From Verrucomicrobiaceae bacterium (GTDB lineage Bacteria > Verrucomicrobiota > Verrucomicrobiia > Verrucomicrobiales > Verrucomicrobiaceae), in contig JAIXSY010000055.1 of NCBI GenBank assembly GCA_027484445.1, positions 372,001 to 436,000 of the forward strand: a stretch of DNA of 64,000 bases, in the 5' to 3' direction. Under the pieces are notes generated by a model. It saw only the letters and a list, made by a program, of their open reading frames with translations. It was not told where the DNA came from and did no database searches. Shown here one piece after another: positions 1 to 7,745 of the stretch. The number at the start of each line of letters is the position of its first letter. Within the stretch, counting starts at the first letter, position 1. The position numbers were made by a program, and so were the translations under genes.

Positions 1-551
1 GGGCGATGGATGTCCCGCAGCAGGCCAGGGGCACTGGTCAGCAGGATGAGCAAATCGGCCCCCCAGAGCGTGGCGATGCGGGAGGAGAGCTTGTCATTGT
101 CGCCAAAGCGCAATTCCTCAATGGCGACGCTGTCGTTTTCATTGATGACGGGCACCACTTGGGGGAAATCGAGCAGGCGCTGGAGCGTGGCCTTGACCCG
201 GTTGGCGCGCTCTTCCTGGGCGAGGTCTTGGTGAGTCACCAGCAGCTGGGCCACATGCAGTCCATGGTCGCGCAGCAGATTCTCATAGGCATGCATGAGG
301 TGCGTCTGCCCCACGGCCGCCAGCGCCTGGAGGGTGGTCATGTCGGAGGGGCGTATGGAAAACTCCAGTGGCTTTAGCCCAGAGGCCACCGCGCCACTGC
401 TGACGACGACGACGCTGTGCCCCGCTTGCTTGATCAGCGCTACGGCTTCCACCAGCTTGCGCAGTTGCACAGGGTCAGGCTCAGGGGTCTTGAGCTTGGT
501 GAGGATGCCAGAACCAAATTTGAGAACGATGCGCTTGCTGCGGGTAACCAT
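1..551 (-). CDS. proB: Glutamate 5-kinase, partial (C-terminal part beyond window start)
   Basis: The reverse strand from the ATG at 551 reads MVTRSKRIVLKFGSG, followed by VVVVSSGAVASG and later PVINENDSV and FGDNDKLSS. These are the amino-acid-kinase fold motifs of ProB, which phosphorylates glutamate with ATP as the first step of proline synthesis in the cytoplasm. About 183 codons are visible and the frame is open to the window edge, so the C-terminal part (and any PUA domain) is missing. The ORF track omits it because it has no stop here. The next gene on the strand is the polyprenyl synthase, about 105 bp upstream. Family call is confident; the downstream partner (usually proA) cannot be seen. 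Confidence 0.93.
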   Translation of the reverse strand, partial: MVTRSKRIVLKFGSGILTKLKTPEPDPVQLRKLVEAVALIKQAGHSVVVVSSGAVASGLKPLEFSIRPSDMTTLQALAAVGQTHLMHAYENLLRDHGLHVAQLLVTHQDLAQEERANRVKATLQRLLDFPQVVPVINENDSVAIEELRFGDNDKLSSRIATLWGADLLILLTSAPGLLRDIHR

Positions 552-656
552 GGAGGAGCGCTAGCAAAAGGGCAGCCCGATTCGGAAGTCAAGCCCCCTG
601 GCATGTCAGAGTCAGGCTCGACCGCCCAGCCGACAGAGCTTTTTCACCCAGAGCAA

Positions 657-1673
657 TCAGGCGCGAGTCGGCTGGATCAGGCAATTCGCCAGCAGACCCC
701 GCAGGTAAGCTGCGATGCCCTGAAAAGCTTCTTTGTAGGGCGTCTCTGACAAGCAAGACAACTCGGACTCAGCATCGGCGAGCATGTCGTTGGCAAACTT
801 CACGGCGCGCTCGATGGCCCCTTCATAATCGGCGATGCCCGCGAGGATGTTGGTGTCCATGGGCTCTCCTTGGAGGAGCATGCGGCTCAGCTTTTGCTTT
901 TGAAGGTCTGTAGCCTCCATCAGGAGGAAAAGGATAGGCAGGGTCAGCTTCCCACGCGCCAGATCGGTGCCGAGGGTTTTGCCGACTTTGCTTTCATCTC
1001 CCACGAGGTCCAGGCAGTCATCGTAGATCTGATACACAGTGCCGAGCTTCAGGCCGAAGCTGTGCATGGCGTCCTGAGTGGCCTGCGGCACGCCATTCAG
1101 GCGAGCGCCCAAACCCGCAGCGGCAGCGAAAAGAGCTGCGGTTTTCATTTCAATCATCCGCAGGTAATCGGGGACGGAGAGATTCAGATCGTAGCGGCGC
1201 TGAGTCTGCAAAATCTCACCGCTGCACACATCGCGAGAGGCGCGGGCGATCTGGCGGCAGACTTCGGTGTCTTCGAATTCCGTGGCAAGTTCCAGCGCGT
1301 AAGCAAAGAGGGCATCCCCCAGCAACACGCTGAGAGAGTGGCCCCACTTCGCAGCTGCCGTCGGCAGTCCACGACGGGTATCGGCACCGTCCATGATGTC
1401 GTCATGCACGAGAGAGGCGATGTGGACCAGCTCCAGAATCACCGAGAGGCGCGTGTGTGCCTCAGTGCGGCCACCGGTCGCTCCCCCGGCCAAGAGCGCC
1501 AGCGCCGGGCGGATGCGCTTGCCCGCCGCTTGGCAAACATAGGCGACGTAGCCTTCGACGGCAGGATCAAAGGCTTTCGCCTGAGCCCGGATGGCAGCCT
1601 CCACTCCCTGAAGGTCCTCCCGGATGAGTTCGAAAGGAAAAGCAGGGGCGTTGGCAGTAGGCGTGGCAGTCAT
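657..1673 (-). CDS. Polyprenyl (octaprenyl-type) diphosphate synthase
   Basis: A 338-residue trans-isoprenyl diphosphate synthase that elongates allylic diphosphates with IPP to make the side chain of a quinone or another long prenyl product. Both aspartate-rich Mg-binding motifs are present: DDIMD at about residues 91-95 and YDDCLDLVGD around residue 215. GKRIRPAL lies before the first motif and GTDLARGKLTLPIL after the second. The ORF track starts 40 codons earlier; I chose the ATG at 1673 (MTATPTANAPAF) because the upstream extension is Cys/Arg/Pro-rich and not family-like. An IspB-like role (menaquinone tail) is likely, but chain length cannot be read from sequence by eye. Confidence 0.9.
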   Translation of the reverse strand: MTATPTANAPAFPFELIREDLQGVEAAIRAQAKAFDPAVEGYVAYVCQAAGKRIRPALALLAGGATGGRTEAHTRLSVILELVHIASLVHDDIMDGADTRRGLPTAAAKWGHSLSVLLGDALFAYALELATEFEDTEVCRQIARASRDVCSGEILQTQRRYDLNLSVPDYLRMIEMKTAALFAAAAGLGARLNGVPQATQDAMHSFGLKLGTVYQIYDDCLDLVGDESKVGKTLGTDLARGKLTLPILFLLMEATDLQKQKLSRMLLQGEPMDTNILAGIADYEGAIERAVKFANDMLADAESELSCLSETPYKEAFQGIAAYLRGLLANCLIQPTRA

Positions 1674-1978
1674 CGGATCTCGCGGGGGGCAAACCAAGTT
1701 ACACAAGGTAAACGAATGGCCCGCGCATCTAGTCGCGCAGTGTGATTTGAGCGTCAAATAAGAGCTTGGTGGAATGCGGGCTCTCCTTTTCACAGATGCT
1801 AACAGAGTCTGAAAGTTGCTTCACAGAAGCGCTAGCGGCGGCCGTCGAGCCTGAGGACTGAGAATGCTCGCAGTTTCGGGCGCAGTTTTGAGACGAAAAA
1901 GGGGCTTGAATGAAAAACTGTAAGAAAATGTTAAGTTAATTATTGCAGTTTATTATAATTATTGTAAAATTGCGAACC
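1674..1978. other. Intergenic region between divergent genes
   Basis: About 300 bp separate the polyprenyl synthase (minus) from the sensor kinase (plus). The right end, about 1900-1970, is markedly A/T-rich against a GC-rich background and carries a promoter-like sequence. No small ORF, RNA gene or strong hairpin was recognised in the remainder. Confidence 0.5.
1931..1959 (+). promoter_or_regulatory. Candidate sigma-70-type promoter for the sensor kinase operon
   Basis: A perfect TATAAT hexamer (1954-1959) lies 17 bp after TTAAGT (1931-1936, a weak -35). It sits in the only strongly AT-rich stretch before the kinase gene. A second possible pair, TTGCAG (1943) and TAAAAT (1965) with a 16-bp spacer, overlaps it. 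Either would place transcription initiation after the TTG at 1943 used by the ORF track, which argues for a later start codon. Confidence 0.45.
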
Positions 1979-3580
1979 GTGCCAATTGAAATCACAGCCT
2001 CCGTTGTCGTCTTGATGCCAGGCAGCACTGGCGTTGGGTTTTTGCCCTGGGCCGCGACACCTCTTTTCGCCCTGGATTGGAGTCCCAGCCTCACGCCTTG
2101 GATCGAAAAACTGGTGATCTCTCTCCCCTTTGTCTGCATCACGGCTTTGGCCGCTGGCATGTGCATGAGAGCCATGCGCTATTGTCTCGCGCGTGAAAGA
2201 GAAACCGCAAAGATGGCGGAGGAGCTACGCTTCAGTCATGACCAACTGAGCACCACTGTGAATGCGCTGGATGGTGTGCTCTGGCAAAGAGACGTGAACA
2301 CCTGGGGTTTCATCAATCTCAGTCGCCAAGCCGAAGGCTTTATCGGTTATGAGAAAGCCGATTGGGAAAGAGGTCTCGATTTCTACCGCGAGAAAGTGCA
2401 TCCTGAGGATCTGCCACGCCTGCAAGACGCGTGGCGGAACCTGAAACCTGTGCCCAAGCGCTATCAGGTCGAATTTCGCATGAAATCAGCCGAGGGGAGC
2501 TGGTGCTGGGTCTGCGAGAGCGGCTCTTCGTTGCACGACAGCCTGGGGAATTTCACCGTGTGCGGCATTTTGAAGGACGTGACCTCCCGGCTGGAAGAAA
2601 CCCAAGCCCGCAAAATGCTGCATGAGCAACAGCTGGAAGCCGCCCACGAGGCCGGCAAGGCGGAGATCGCCAAAAGCGTGCTGCACAACATCGGCAACGT
2701 GATGAACAGCCTGAATGTAAGCGCCAAGCTGCACATGGATGCCATCTCTAGCTCACGCGCCAACAACCTCGGTCGCGCGGCCAAGTTGCTGAAAGAAAAC
2801 GCCGAGGACTTGGCCAGCTTCCTCCAAAATTCCCGCCAAGGCCGCCGACTGCCCGAATACCTCATCACCGTGAGCGAGCATTTGATGGAGGAAAATCGAC
2901 GTCTCTACAATGAGGCGCTGGGCATGGTGCATCACATCGAGCACATGCGCGACATCATCGCCCTAGAGCAGGTGAATGGGCGTGCCTCCACCTTTGAAGA
3001 ACAGGCCGACTTGGCAAACCTCATCGAGCAGGCCCTAGCTCTGGAAGGCAGCATTTTGATGGACAACGGCATTCAGATCGAGCGCAACTACGCGGATCTG
3101 CCGCCCCAGATGATCACTCGCGGCCAGTTTCTCCAGGTCATGGTGAACCTGATCAGCAATGCCCGCCATGCTGTCTCCGCCGCTAGCGTGGTCGGTGCCC
3201 GACAGGTCAGCCTGGGCATCTCTGCCCCGAGAAACGGACGCATCTTCGTCACCGTCACCGACACGGGCTGCGGCATCAGCGCCACGAATTTGGCTAGGAT
3301 TTTCACGCATGGCTTCACCACGCGCAAAGATGGCAACGGATTTGGACTACACCACGCCGCGCTGCTGGCTGAAGAAATGGGCGGCCGACTTCGCGCCGAA
3401 AGCGTAGGTGAAGGTCAGGGTGCGACTTTCACCCTAGAGCTGCCTGTCAAAACTGCTGAGCCCGTGATCGCCACGGCACCGATCCCTTCCTCGACTGAGA
3501 GCCCTGCTGCCGTTGGCGTGCCTTCCAGCCTGCTCCTGCTGACGCAACCCTCCGCCACCCAACCCTCCAGTTCGCGATGA
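1979..3580 (+). CDS. PAS-domain sensor histidine kinase
   Basis: A membrane-linked sensor kinase of about 533 residues. A hydrophobic N-terminal segment (LVISLPFVCITALAAG) is followed by a coiled coil and a PAS/PAC domain (IGYEKADW, FRMKSAEGSWCWV). Next comes an H-box (LHNIGNVMNSLN) and an intact HATPase_c domain with N-box NLISNARHAV, G1-box DTGCGIS and G2-like GNGFGLHHAA. The C-terminus is Ser/Pro-rich. The start is uncertain: the track's TTG at 1943 overlaps promoter-like sequence, so I use GTG 1979; ATG 2015 is also possible. The stop overlaps the next ORF's ATG by 4 bp (ATGA), so the two are translationally coupled and should act as one signalling pair. Confidence 0.85.
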   Translation: MPIEITASVVVLMPGSTGVGFLPWAATPLFALDWSPSLTPWIEKLVISLPFVCITALAAGMCMRAMRYCLARERETAKMAEELRFSHDQLSTTVNALDGVLWQRDVNTWGFINLSRQAEGFIGYEKADWERGLDFYREKVHPEDLPRLQDAWRNLKPVPKRYQVEFRMKSAEGSWCWVCESGSSLHDSLGNFTVCGILKDVTSRLEETQARKMLHEQQLEAAHEAGKAEIAKSVLHNIGNVMNSLNVSAKLHMDAISSSRANNLGRAAKLLKENAEDLASFLQNSRQGRRLPEYLITVSEHLMEENRRLYNEALGMVHHIEHMRDIIALEQVNGRASTFEEQADLANLIEQALALEGSILMDNGIQIERNYADLPPQMITRGQFLQVMVNLISNARHAVSAASVVGARQVSLGISAPRNGRIFVTVTDTGCGISATNLARIFTHGFTTRKDGNGFGLHHAALLAEEMGGRLRAESVGEGQGATFTLELPVKTAEPVIATAPIPSSTESPAAVGVPSSLLLLTQPSATQPSSSR

Positions 3581-5406
3581 ACACCAGCAACAACCGCATT
3601 CTTGTCGTTGATGATAACCCCACCATCCGGGAGGACTATCGGCGCATCTTGTGCCCATCCAACGATGAGGAAGAGATGCTCGATGACCTGGAAGCCGAGG
3701 TTTTTGAAACTCAGCAGGACCCACTGTCCAAGCTGAGGCCGAGCTTTCAAATCGCCTTCGCCAGTCAGGGCGATGCCGCCGCCGCCATCGCCCAGGCTGC
3801 GCTGGACCAGGGCATGCCTTTTGCCACCGCCATTGTGGACATTCGCATGCCGCCGGGCATCGATGGAGTAGAGACGGTGAAGCGACTCTGGCGCGTGCAG
3901 ACCGACCTGCAGATCATCCTCTGCACGGCCTATTCCGATTATTCCTGGCAGGGCATCGTCCATGAGCTGGGCATCTCACACCGACTGGTGGTGCTGAAGA
4001 AACCCTTCGATCCCGTGGAAGTCCTGCAAATGTGCATGGCCATGACCACCAAATGGAGCGCAGAGCGTGACATGGCCTGCCGCCAGCTTAGCCTGCAAAA
4101 CAAACTCGTGGCCAGTGTGCAGGAAATGGAGCGTGTCTCTAGCGAACTGCGTCTGGAAAAAAAATCCCATCAGCAAGCGCCACCGCCGTCAAGATCCGAA
4201 GCCGAGATGATCGACATGATGTCGGGCCTGCTGACCGGCATCGCCCATGACTTCAACAACGCCCTGACCGTCATCCAAGGCCACCTCAGCGCGGCCCTCA
4301 TGGCACCGGAAGGCACCACCACAGGGATGGAAATGCCCATCGAGCAGATGCTTCAGGCAGCCCAGCGTGCCTCCGTGCTCAGCCGCCAGATGATGGCCCT
4401 GAGTTCGTCCGTGGAGACACCGACCGAGAGCCGTCTGCTGAACCTCGACCGCCTGCTCGATCAGCAGGTGGAAATGATCCAGCGTGTCATGCAGGACCGC
4501 CTGCAAGTGGAGATCATTCATGGCCAGCAGGACGTCTTCGTCCGCGCCTCCGACACGACCTTGCTCCGCTTGATGAACCTGATGGTTGTCCGCTCTCGTG
4601 AGCTGATGCCACGGGGGGGGCATCTGGCCGTCTCCTTGGGCACCCACGAGATTCTGAACGAGCAGGATGCCGCCGGTTTCCATGCCTCTGCCAAGCCTGG
4701 CGTTTACAGCTACATCCAGTTTGATGACACCTGCCTCTCCAGCCTGCCCGCAGACGATCGCAATCATCCCTTGTGGGAGGAAACCACGGCCGATCAGGAA
4801 CAGCCTCGTGTCTTGGCAGCTCGTGAACTAGCCCGCCACCTCGGCGGCTGGATGATCATTGAGATCGTGCCTGGCATCGGCGCGCGTCACACCTTTTTCA
4901 TTCCCGCAGCTACGGCTGATGGGCACGATGACAGCCACTCGGTGCGCCTTTCTGATGACCTGACCGTGCTCGTCGTCGATGATGAAAAATCCGTCTGTGA
5001 CATCTTGAGCTACGTCCTGACGGCTCAAGGGCACCGCGTGCTGAAGGCCAACCACGCCATGGAGGCCTGGAACCACTGGCAGACTCAGGATCGCAAGATC
5101 GACCTACTCATCACAGACATCTACCTGCCTGATGGCGTGACCGGCTTCGAGCTCGCCCGCCACATGAAAGCGACCGAGCCTGACCTGCCTGTCATCTACA
5201 TGAGCGGCTATCAGCCAGACACGTTCATTGAAGGGGAAAGCCTCACCGTCGGAGTCAACTACCTTTCCAAGCCCTTCGATGTCCTCGATCTGCTGACCGC
5301 CACGGCCCGCGCGCTCGATACGCCGAGCCAAGGAGAAAACACGACTGACCGCGCGTTTAGCAAGCCTGCCCTTTCATCCTCCATCTCCTCCTCCCATGAA
5401 ACCTAA
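3577..5406 (+). CDS. Hybrid regulator: REC - HisKA - degenerate HATPase - REC
   Basis: A 609-residue cytoplasmic protein. The N-terminal receiver has ILVVDDNP, phosphoacceptor context VDIRMPPG and the conserved Lys in LKKPFDP. A HisKA-like segment follows (GIAHDFNNALTVIQGHLS). The middle region aligns with an HATPase domain, but the N-box reads NLMVVRSRELMPRGG in place of the usual NLxxNArdAM, and no clean DxGxG box is visible, so ATP binding is doubtful. The C-terminal receiver has VLVVDDEKS, TDIYLPDG and LSKPFD. It likely receives phosphate from the preceding kinase, to which it is coupled by an ATGA overlap. The last codons overlap the next gene by 11 bp. No DNA-binding output domain is present. 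Confidence 0.85.
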   Translation: MNTSNNRILVVDDNPTIREDYRRILCPSNDEEEMLDDLEAEVFETQQDPLSKLRPSFQIAFASQGDAAAAIAQAALDQGMPFATAIVDIRMPPGIDGVETVKRLWRVQTDLQIILCTAYSDYSWQGIVHELGISHRLVVLKKPFDPVEVLQMCMAMTTKWSAERDMACRQLSLQNKLVASVQEMERVSSELRLEKKSHQQAPPPSRSEAEMIDMMSGLLTGIAHDFNNALTVIQGHLSAALMAPEGTTTGMEMPIEQMLQAAQRASVLSRQMMALSSSVETPTESRLLNLDRLLDQQVEMIQRVMQDRLQVEIIHGQQDVFVRASDTTLLRLMNLMVVRSRELMPRGGHLAVSLGTHEILNEQDAAGFHASAKPGVYSYIQFDDTCLSSLPADDRNHPLWEETTADQEQPRVLAARELARHLGGWMIIEIVPGIGARHTFFIPAATADGHDDSHSVRLSDDLTVLVVDDEKSVCDILSYVLTAQGHRVLKANHAMEAWNHWQTQDRKIDLLITDIYLPDGVTGFELARHMKATEPDLPVIYMSGYQPDTFIEGESLTVGVNYLSKPFDVLDLLTATARALDTPSQGENTTDRAFSKPALSSSISSSHET

Positions 5407-6640
5407 ACCACGGTTCCCGATCCTCACCGTTGCTGGCGTCCTGCTCGCAGGTCTCACGGCAAGCCCTGCCGCAGAGTCCCTTTCCCTCATCCCTGACTCG
5501 GCCGAGGCTCTCGGCATCGCCGGGGGGCGATTTGCGAACTTGAACGATGCCACTGCGGCTCGTGTCGCCCCGGCGAACATGATTCACGCAGAGGCGCCGA
5601 CCTTGCAGCTGAACACCGGTATCTGGCATGGTGACATCAAGTTGACCTCCAGCACTGGGACACGCCTGGAGCACCAGGACCCCTGGGTTTATCCGGGCAG
5701 CGTCTATGCCGTCATGCCCGTGATCTCGAACAAACTCGTCTTCGGCTTCGGCGTCAGCACGCCCTACGGACTCGGTGCCAACTACGGCAGAAGCCTGCCC
5801 GCTCCCATTCGCTACCGCGTCCCCTATGAGTCCAGCCTGCGCACCTGGAGCATCACCCCCTCGGTGGCCTGGCGTGTGCACGAAAAAGTCACCCTCGGCC
5901 TCGGGCTCGATGTCATGCAGGGCAATCTTGTCATCAATCAAATCGTCCCACTCGGCGGTAGTGAAGGTGAGTTCTGTTTCGATGCTGAAGGCTGGGGCAT
6001 CGGTGGCTTCGGCAGCATCCTCTGGGAGCTGACTCCACGGCAGCGCATTTCCATCGTCGGTCGTCTTCCTCTGCGGTTGGAAATGGGTGGCACCTTTGAG
6101 GCCAAAGGCGTGCCTGCAGGTCTAGGCGCAGGCCTGGACAATCGCAGCGAGTTCGGCACTGACATGACCTTCCCTGGTTCCTTGGCCATCGGCTACGGGA
6201 TCGACATCACTGACCGCCTGACCCTCGGCTTTGACTTCAAGTGGAGTGCGAACAATTCCCACGACGACATCCCGCTGGACACGAGCAATAGCAACAACCT
6301 GCTGCCCCAGAGCTCCGTTCCGCTGAAATGGCGGAACTCCATCGACCTCGGCACCGGGGCCACTTACAAGCTCAACGACCAATGGCTGCTGCGCGCCGGT
6401 TATCTCTTCTCGGAAAATTCCATGCCTGACAGCACCTACACGCCAGCCATTCCCGCTTACGATCGCCACATCTTCAGTGTCGGCGTCGGCTGGAAAGGCG
6501 AGCGCGACAGCATCGACCTCACCTACGGCTTCATTTACAATCCAGGCCGCACGGTCAACAACGCCAACATCGCGGATTTCAACGGACGCTACAAGCACCA
6601 GTGGCACACCGTGATGCTCAGCGTCAGTCACAAGTTTTAA
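5396..6640 (+). CDS. OmpP1/FadL-family outer-membrane transport protein
   Basis: A 414-residue secreted beta-barrel. The signal peptide is MKPKPRFPILTVAGVLLAGLTASPAAES. The mature protein opens with ALGIAGGRFANLNDATAARVAPANM, which matches the FadL N-terminal hatch pattern (GxAGA..A..DAS....NPA). Many alternating aromatic/polar strands follow and the protein ends in aromatic Phe (SVSHKF), typical of outer-membrane barrels. FadL proteins pass long-chain fatty acids or other hydrophobic compounds through the outer membrane. Overlap with the preceding regulator (11 bp) suggests co-transcription, so the two-component pair may respond to a hydrophobic substrate (inference). Confidence 0.82.
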   Translation: MKPKPRFPILTVAGVLLAGLTASPAAESLSLIPDSAEALGIAGGRFANLNDATAARVAPANMIHAEAPTLQLNTGIWHGDIKLTSSTGTRLEHQDPWVYPGSVYAVMPVISNKLVFGFGVSTPYGLGANYGRSLPAPIRYRVPYESSLRTWSITPSVAWRVHEKVTLGLGLDVMQGNLVINQIVPLGGSEGEFCFDAEGWGIGGFGSILWELTPRQRISIVGRLPLRLEMGGTFEAKGVPAGLGAGLDNRSEFGTDMTFPGSLAIGYGIDITDRLTLGFDFKWSANNSHDDIPLDTSNSNNLLPQSSVPLKWRNSIDLGTGATYKLNDQWLLRAGYLFSENSMPDSTYTPAIPAYDRHIFSVGVGWKGERDSIDLTYGFIYNPGRTVNNANIADFNGRYKHQWHTVMLSVSHKF

Positions 6641-6642
6641 GC

Positions 6643-7698
6643 TCAACGCGGGTCCGTGCCGTAGCTCCCTCCTGTCTCCGGCACGGGCAAAGTTGGCCGG
6701 GATCGCGCCGGTTCATCCTCGGCGAACCAGGCATTCTTTTCGAAAACAAAAGTCTCAGGCGCGGTGCCAGGGCCGATGTTGATGTCCACGCTGACTTCGG
6801 AGCGCCTGAAAAGGATGCGATTGTTCGTGATGCGCACATTCCGGCAGGGCACAAAGCGCGGTTCTCTGGACTCCTGCAAGATGCGAAAAATCCACTTCTT
6901 GGGATAAAGCACCGTGTTTCCCGTAAACAGCGCACCATCGACTCCCACAAAGGCAGCTGCGCAAAGACTTCCTTCGATCACGCAATCCCGCACCGTCAGG
7001 TCAGCGGCTTCATGCGGGGCATCTGCGGGGCGGAAGTAGGGCAGCCCTGTCGAGCCGCCGAGGTTCAGCGCCCGCTCTGCGGCATGATGGAACCGACACT
7101 TTTCCACCACGATGCCACGGCAGCCGCCCTTGAACTGAACGGCTGCCGTAGCGCTGAAGCCTGGCTTGCCAGTGAATTCACAGTCCTCGATGCGTGACTG
7201 ATGACAGCCCACCAAGTCCACCCCCTGCCCTCCCCAGCCTGAGAGGCGACAGCGGCGGATCGTCAGTCCCTCCAGACCGCTGCCTTTGATCGCATCATGA
7301 TTGCCCTGCGGGCCGATGTCGGACACTTCCAGATCTTCCAGGGTGATGCCCACCGTGCGTTCCTCCAGACGCCCACCATCATCCAGGTTCAGGCCGTTCG
7401 TGGATTGACCGCTGATCTTCAGATGGCGCAAAGTCAGCCCCTGACAGCGGGAGAACTGCAAGCCCGTGCTGCCTCCACGAATGTGGGGCGGATGCTGCGG
7501 GTCCAGTGCCTCCACGGTCAGGTTTTTCAGCCCCTGCACGTGCTGACCACCCGGATACTCTCCAGGCGTGAGCTTCAAAACATCCCCATGGGTCAGGTCA
7601 CGCAGCCTCTCCCGCCAAGTGCTAGGCGTCGCCTCCACGACAGCTGCCCAAGACGACCCCACCCCGAAAAAAGCCAAACTGAGAAAAATCACACGCAT
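6643..7698 (-). CDS. Secreted right-handed beta-helix (polysaccharide-lyase-like) protein
   Basis: A 351-residue protein with a short signal peptide (MRVIFLSLAFFGVGSSWA). It is followed by repeated strand-turn units rich in G/N/D with recurring TLRHLKISGQ, TIRRCRLSG, RIEDCEFTG, VVEKCRFHH, TVRDCVIEGS and RITNNRILF patterns. This is the parallel beta-helix of the Beta_helix/NosD/pectate-lyase superfamily (about residues 30-320). Such proteins bind or cleave polysaccharides outside the cytoplasm; the substrate cannot be deduced. The track's start at 7905 adds 69 residues of non-family sequence overlapping the next gene, so I start at ATG 7698. Convergent with the FadL gene, only 2 bp apart. Confidence 0.78.
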   Translation of the reverse strand: MRVIFLSLAFFGVGSSWAAVVEATPSTWRERLRDLTHGDVLKLTPGEYPGGQHVQGLKNLTVEALDPQHPPHIRGGSTGLQFSRCQGLTLRHLKISGQSTNGLNLDDGGRLEERTVGITLEDLEVSDIGPQGNHDAIKGSGLEGLTIRRCRLSGWGGQGVDLVGCHQSRIEDCEFTGKPGFSATAAVQFKGGCRGIVVEKCRFHHAAERALNLGGSTGLPYFRPADAPHEAADLTVRDCVIEGSLCAAAFVGVDGALFTGNTVLYPKKWIFRILQESREPRFVPCRNVRITNNRILFRRSEVSVDINIGPGTAPETFVFEKNAWFAEDEPARSRPTLPVPETGGSYGTDPR

Positions 7699-7745
7699 CT
7701 CTCCTGAACGAGACGAACACGCGATTTTTGGCCGCTGATTTGCAT

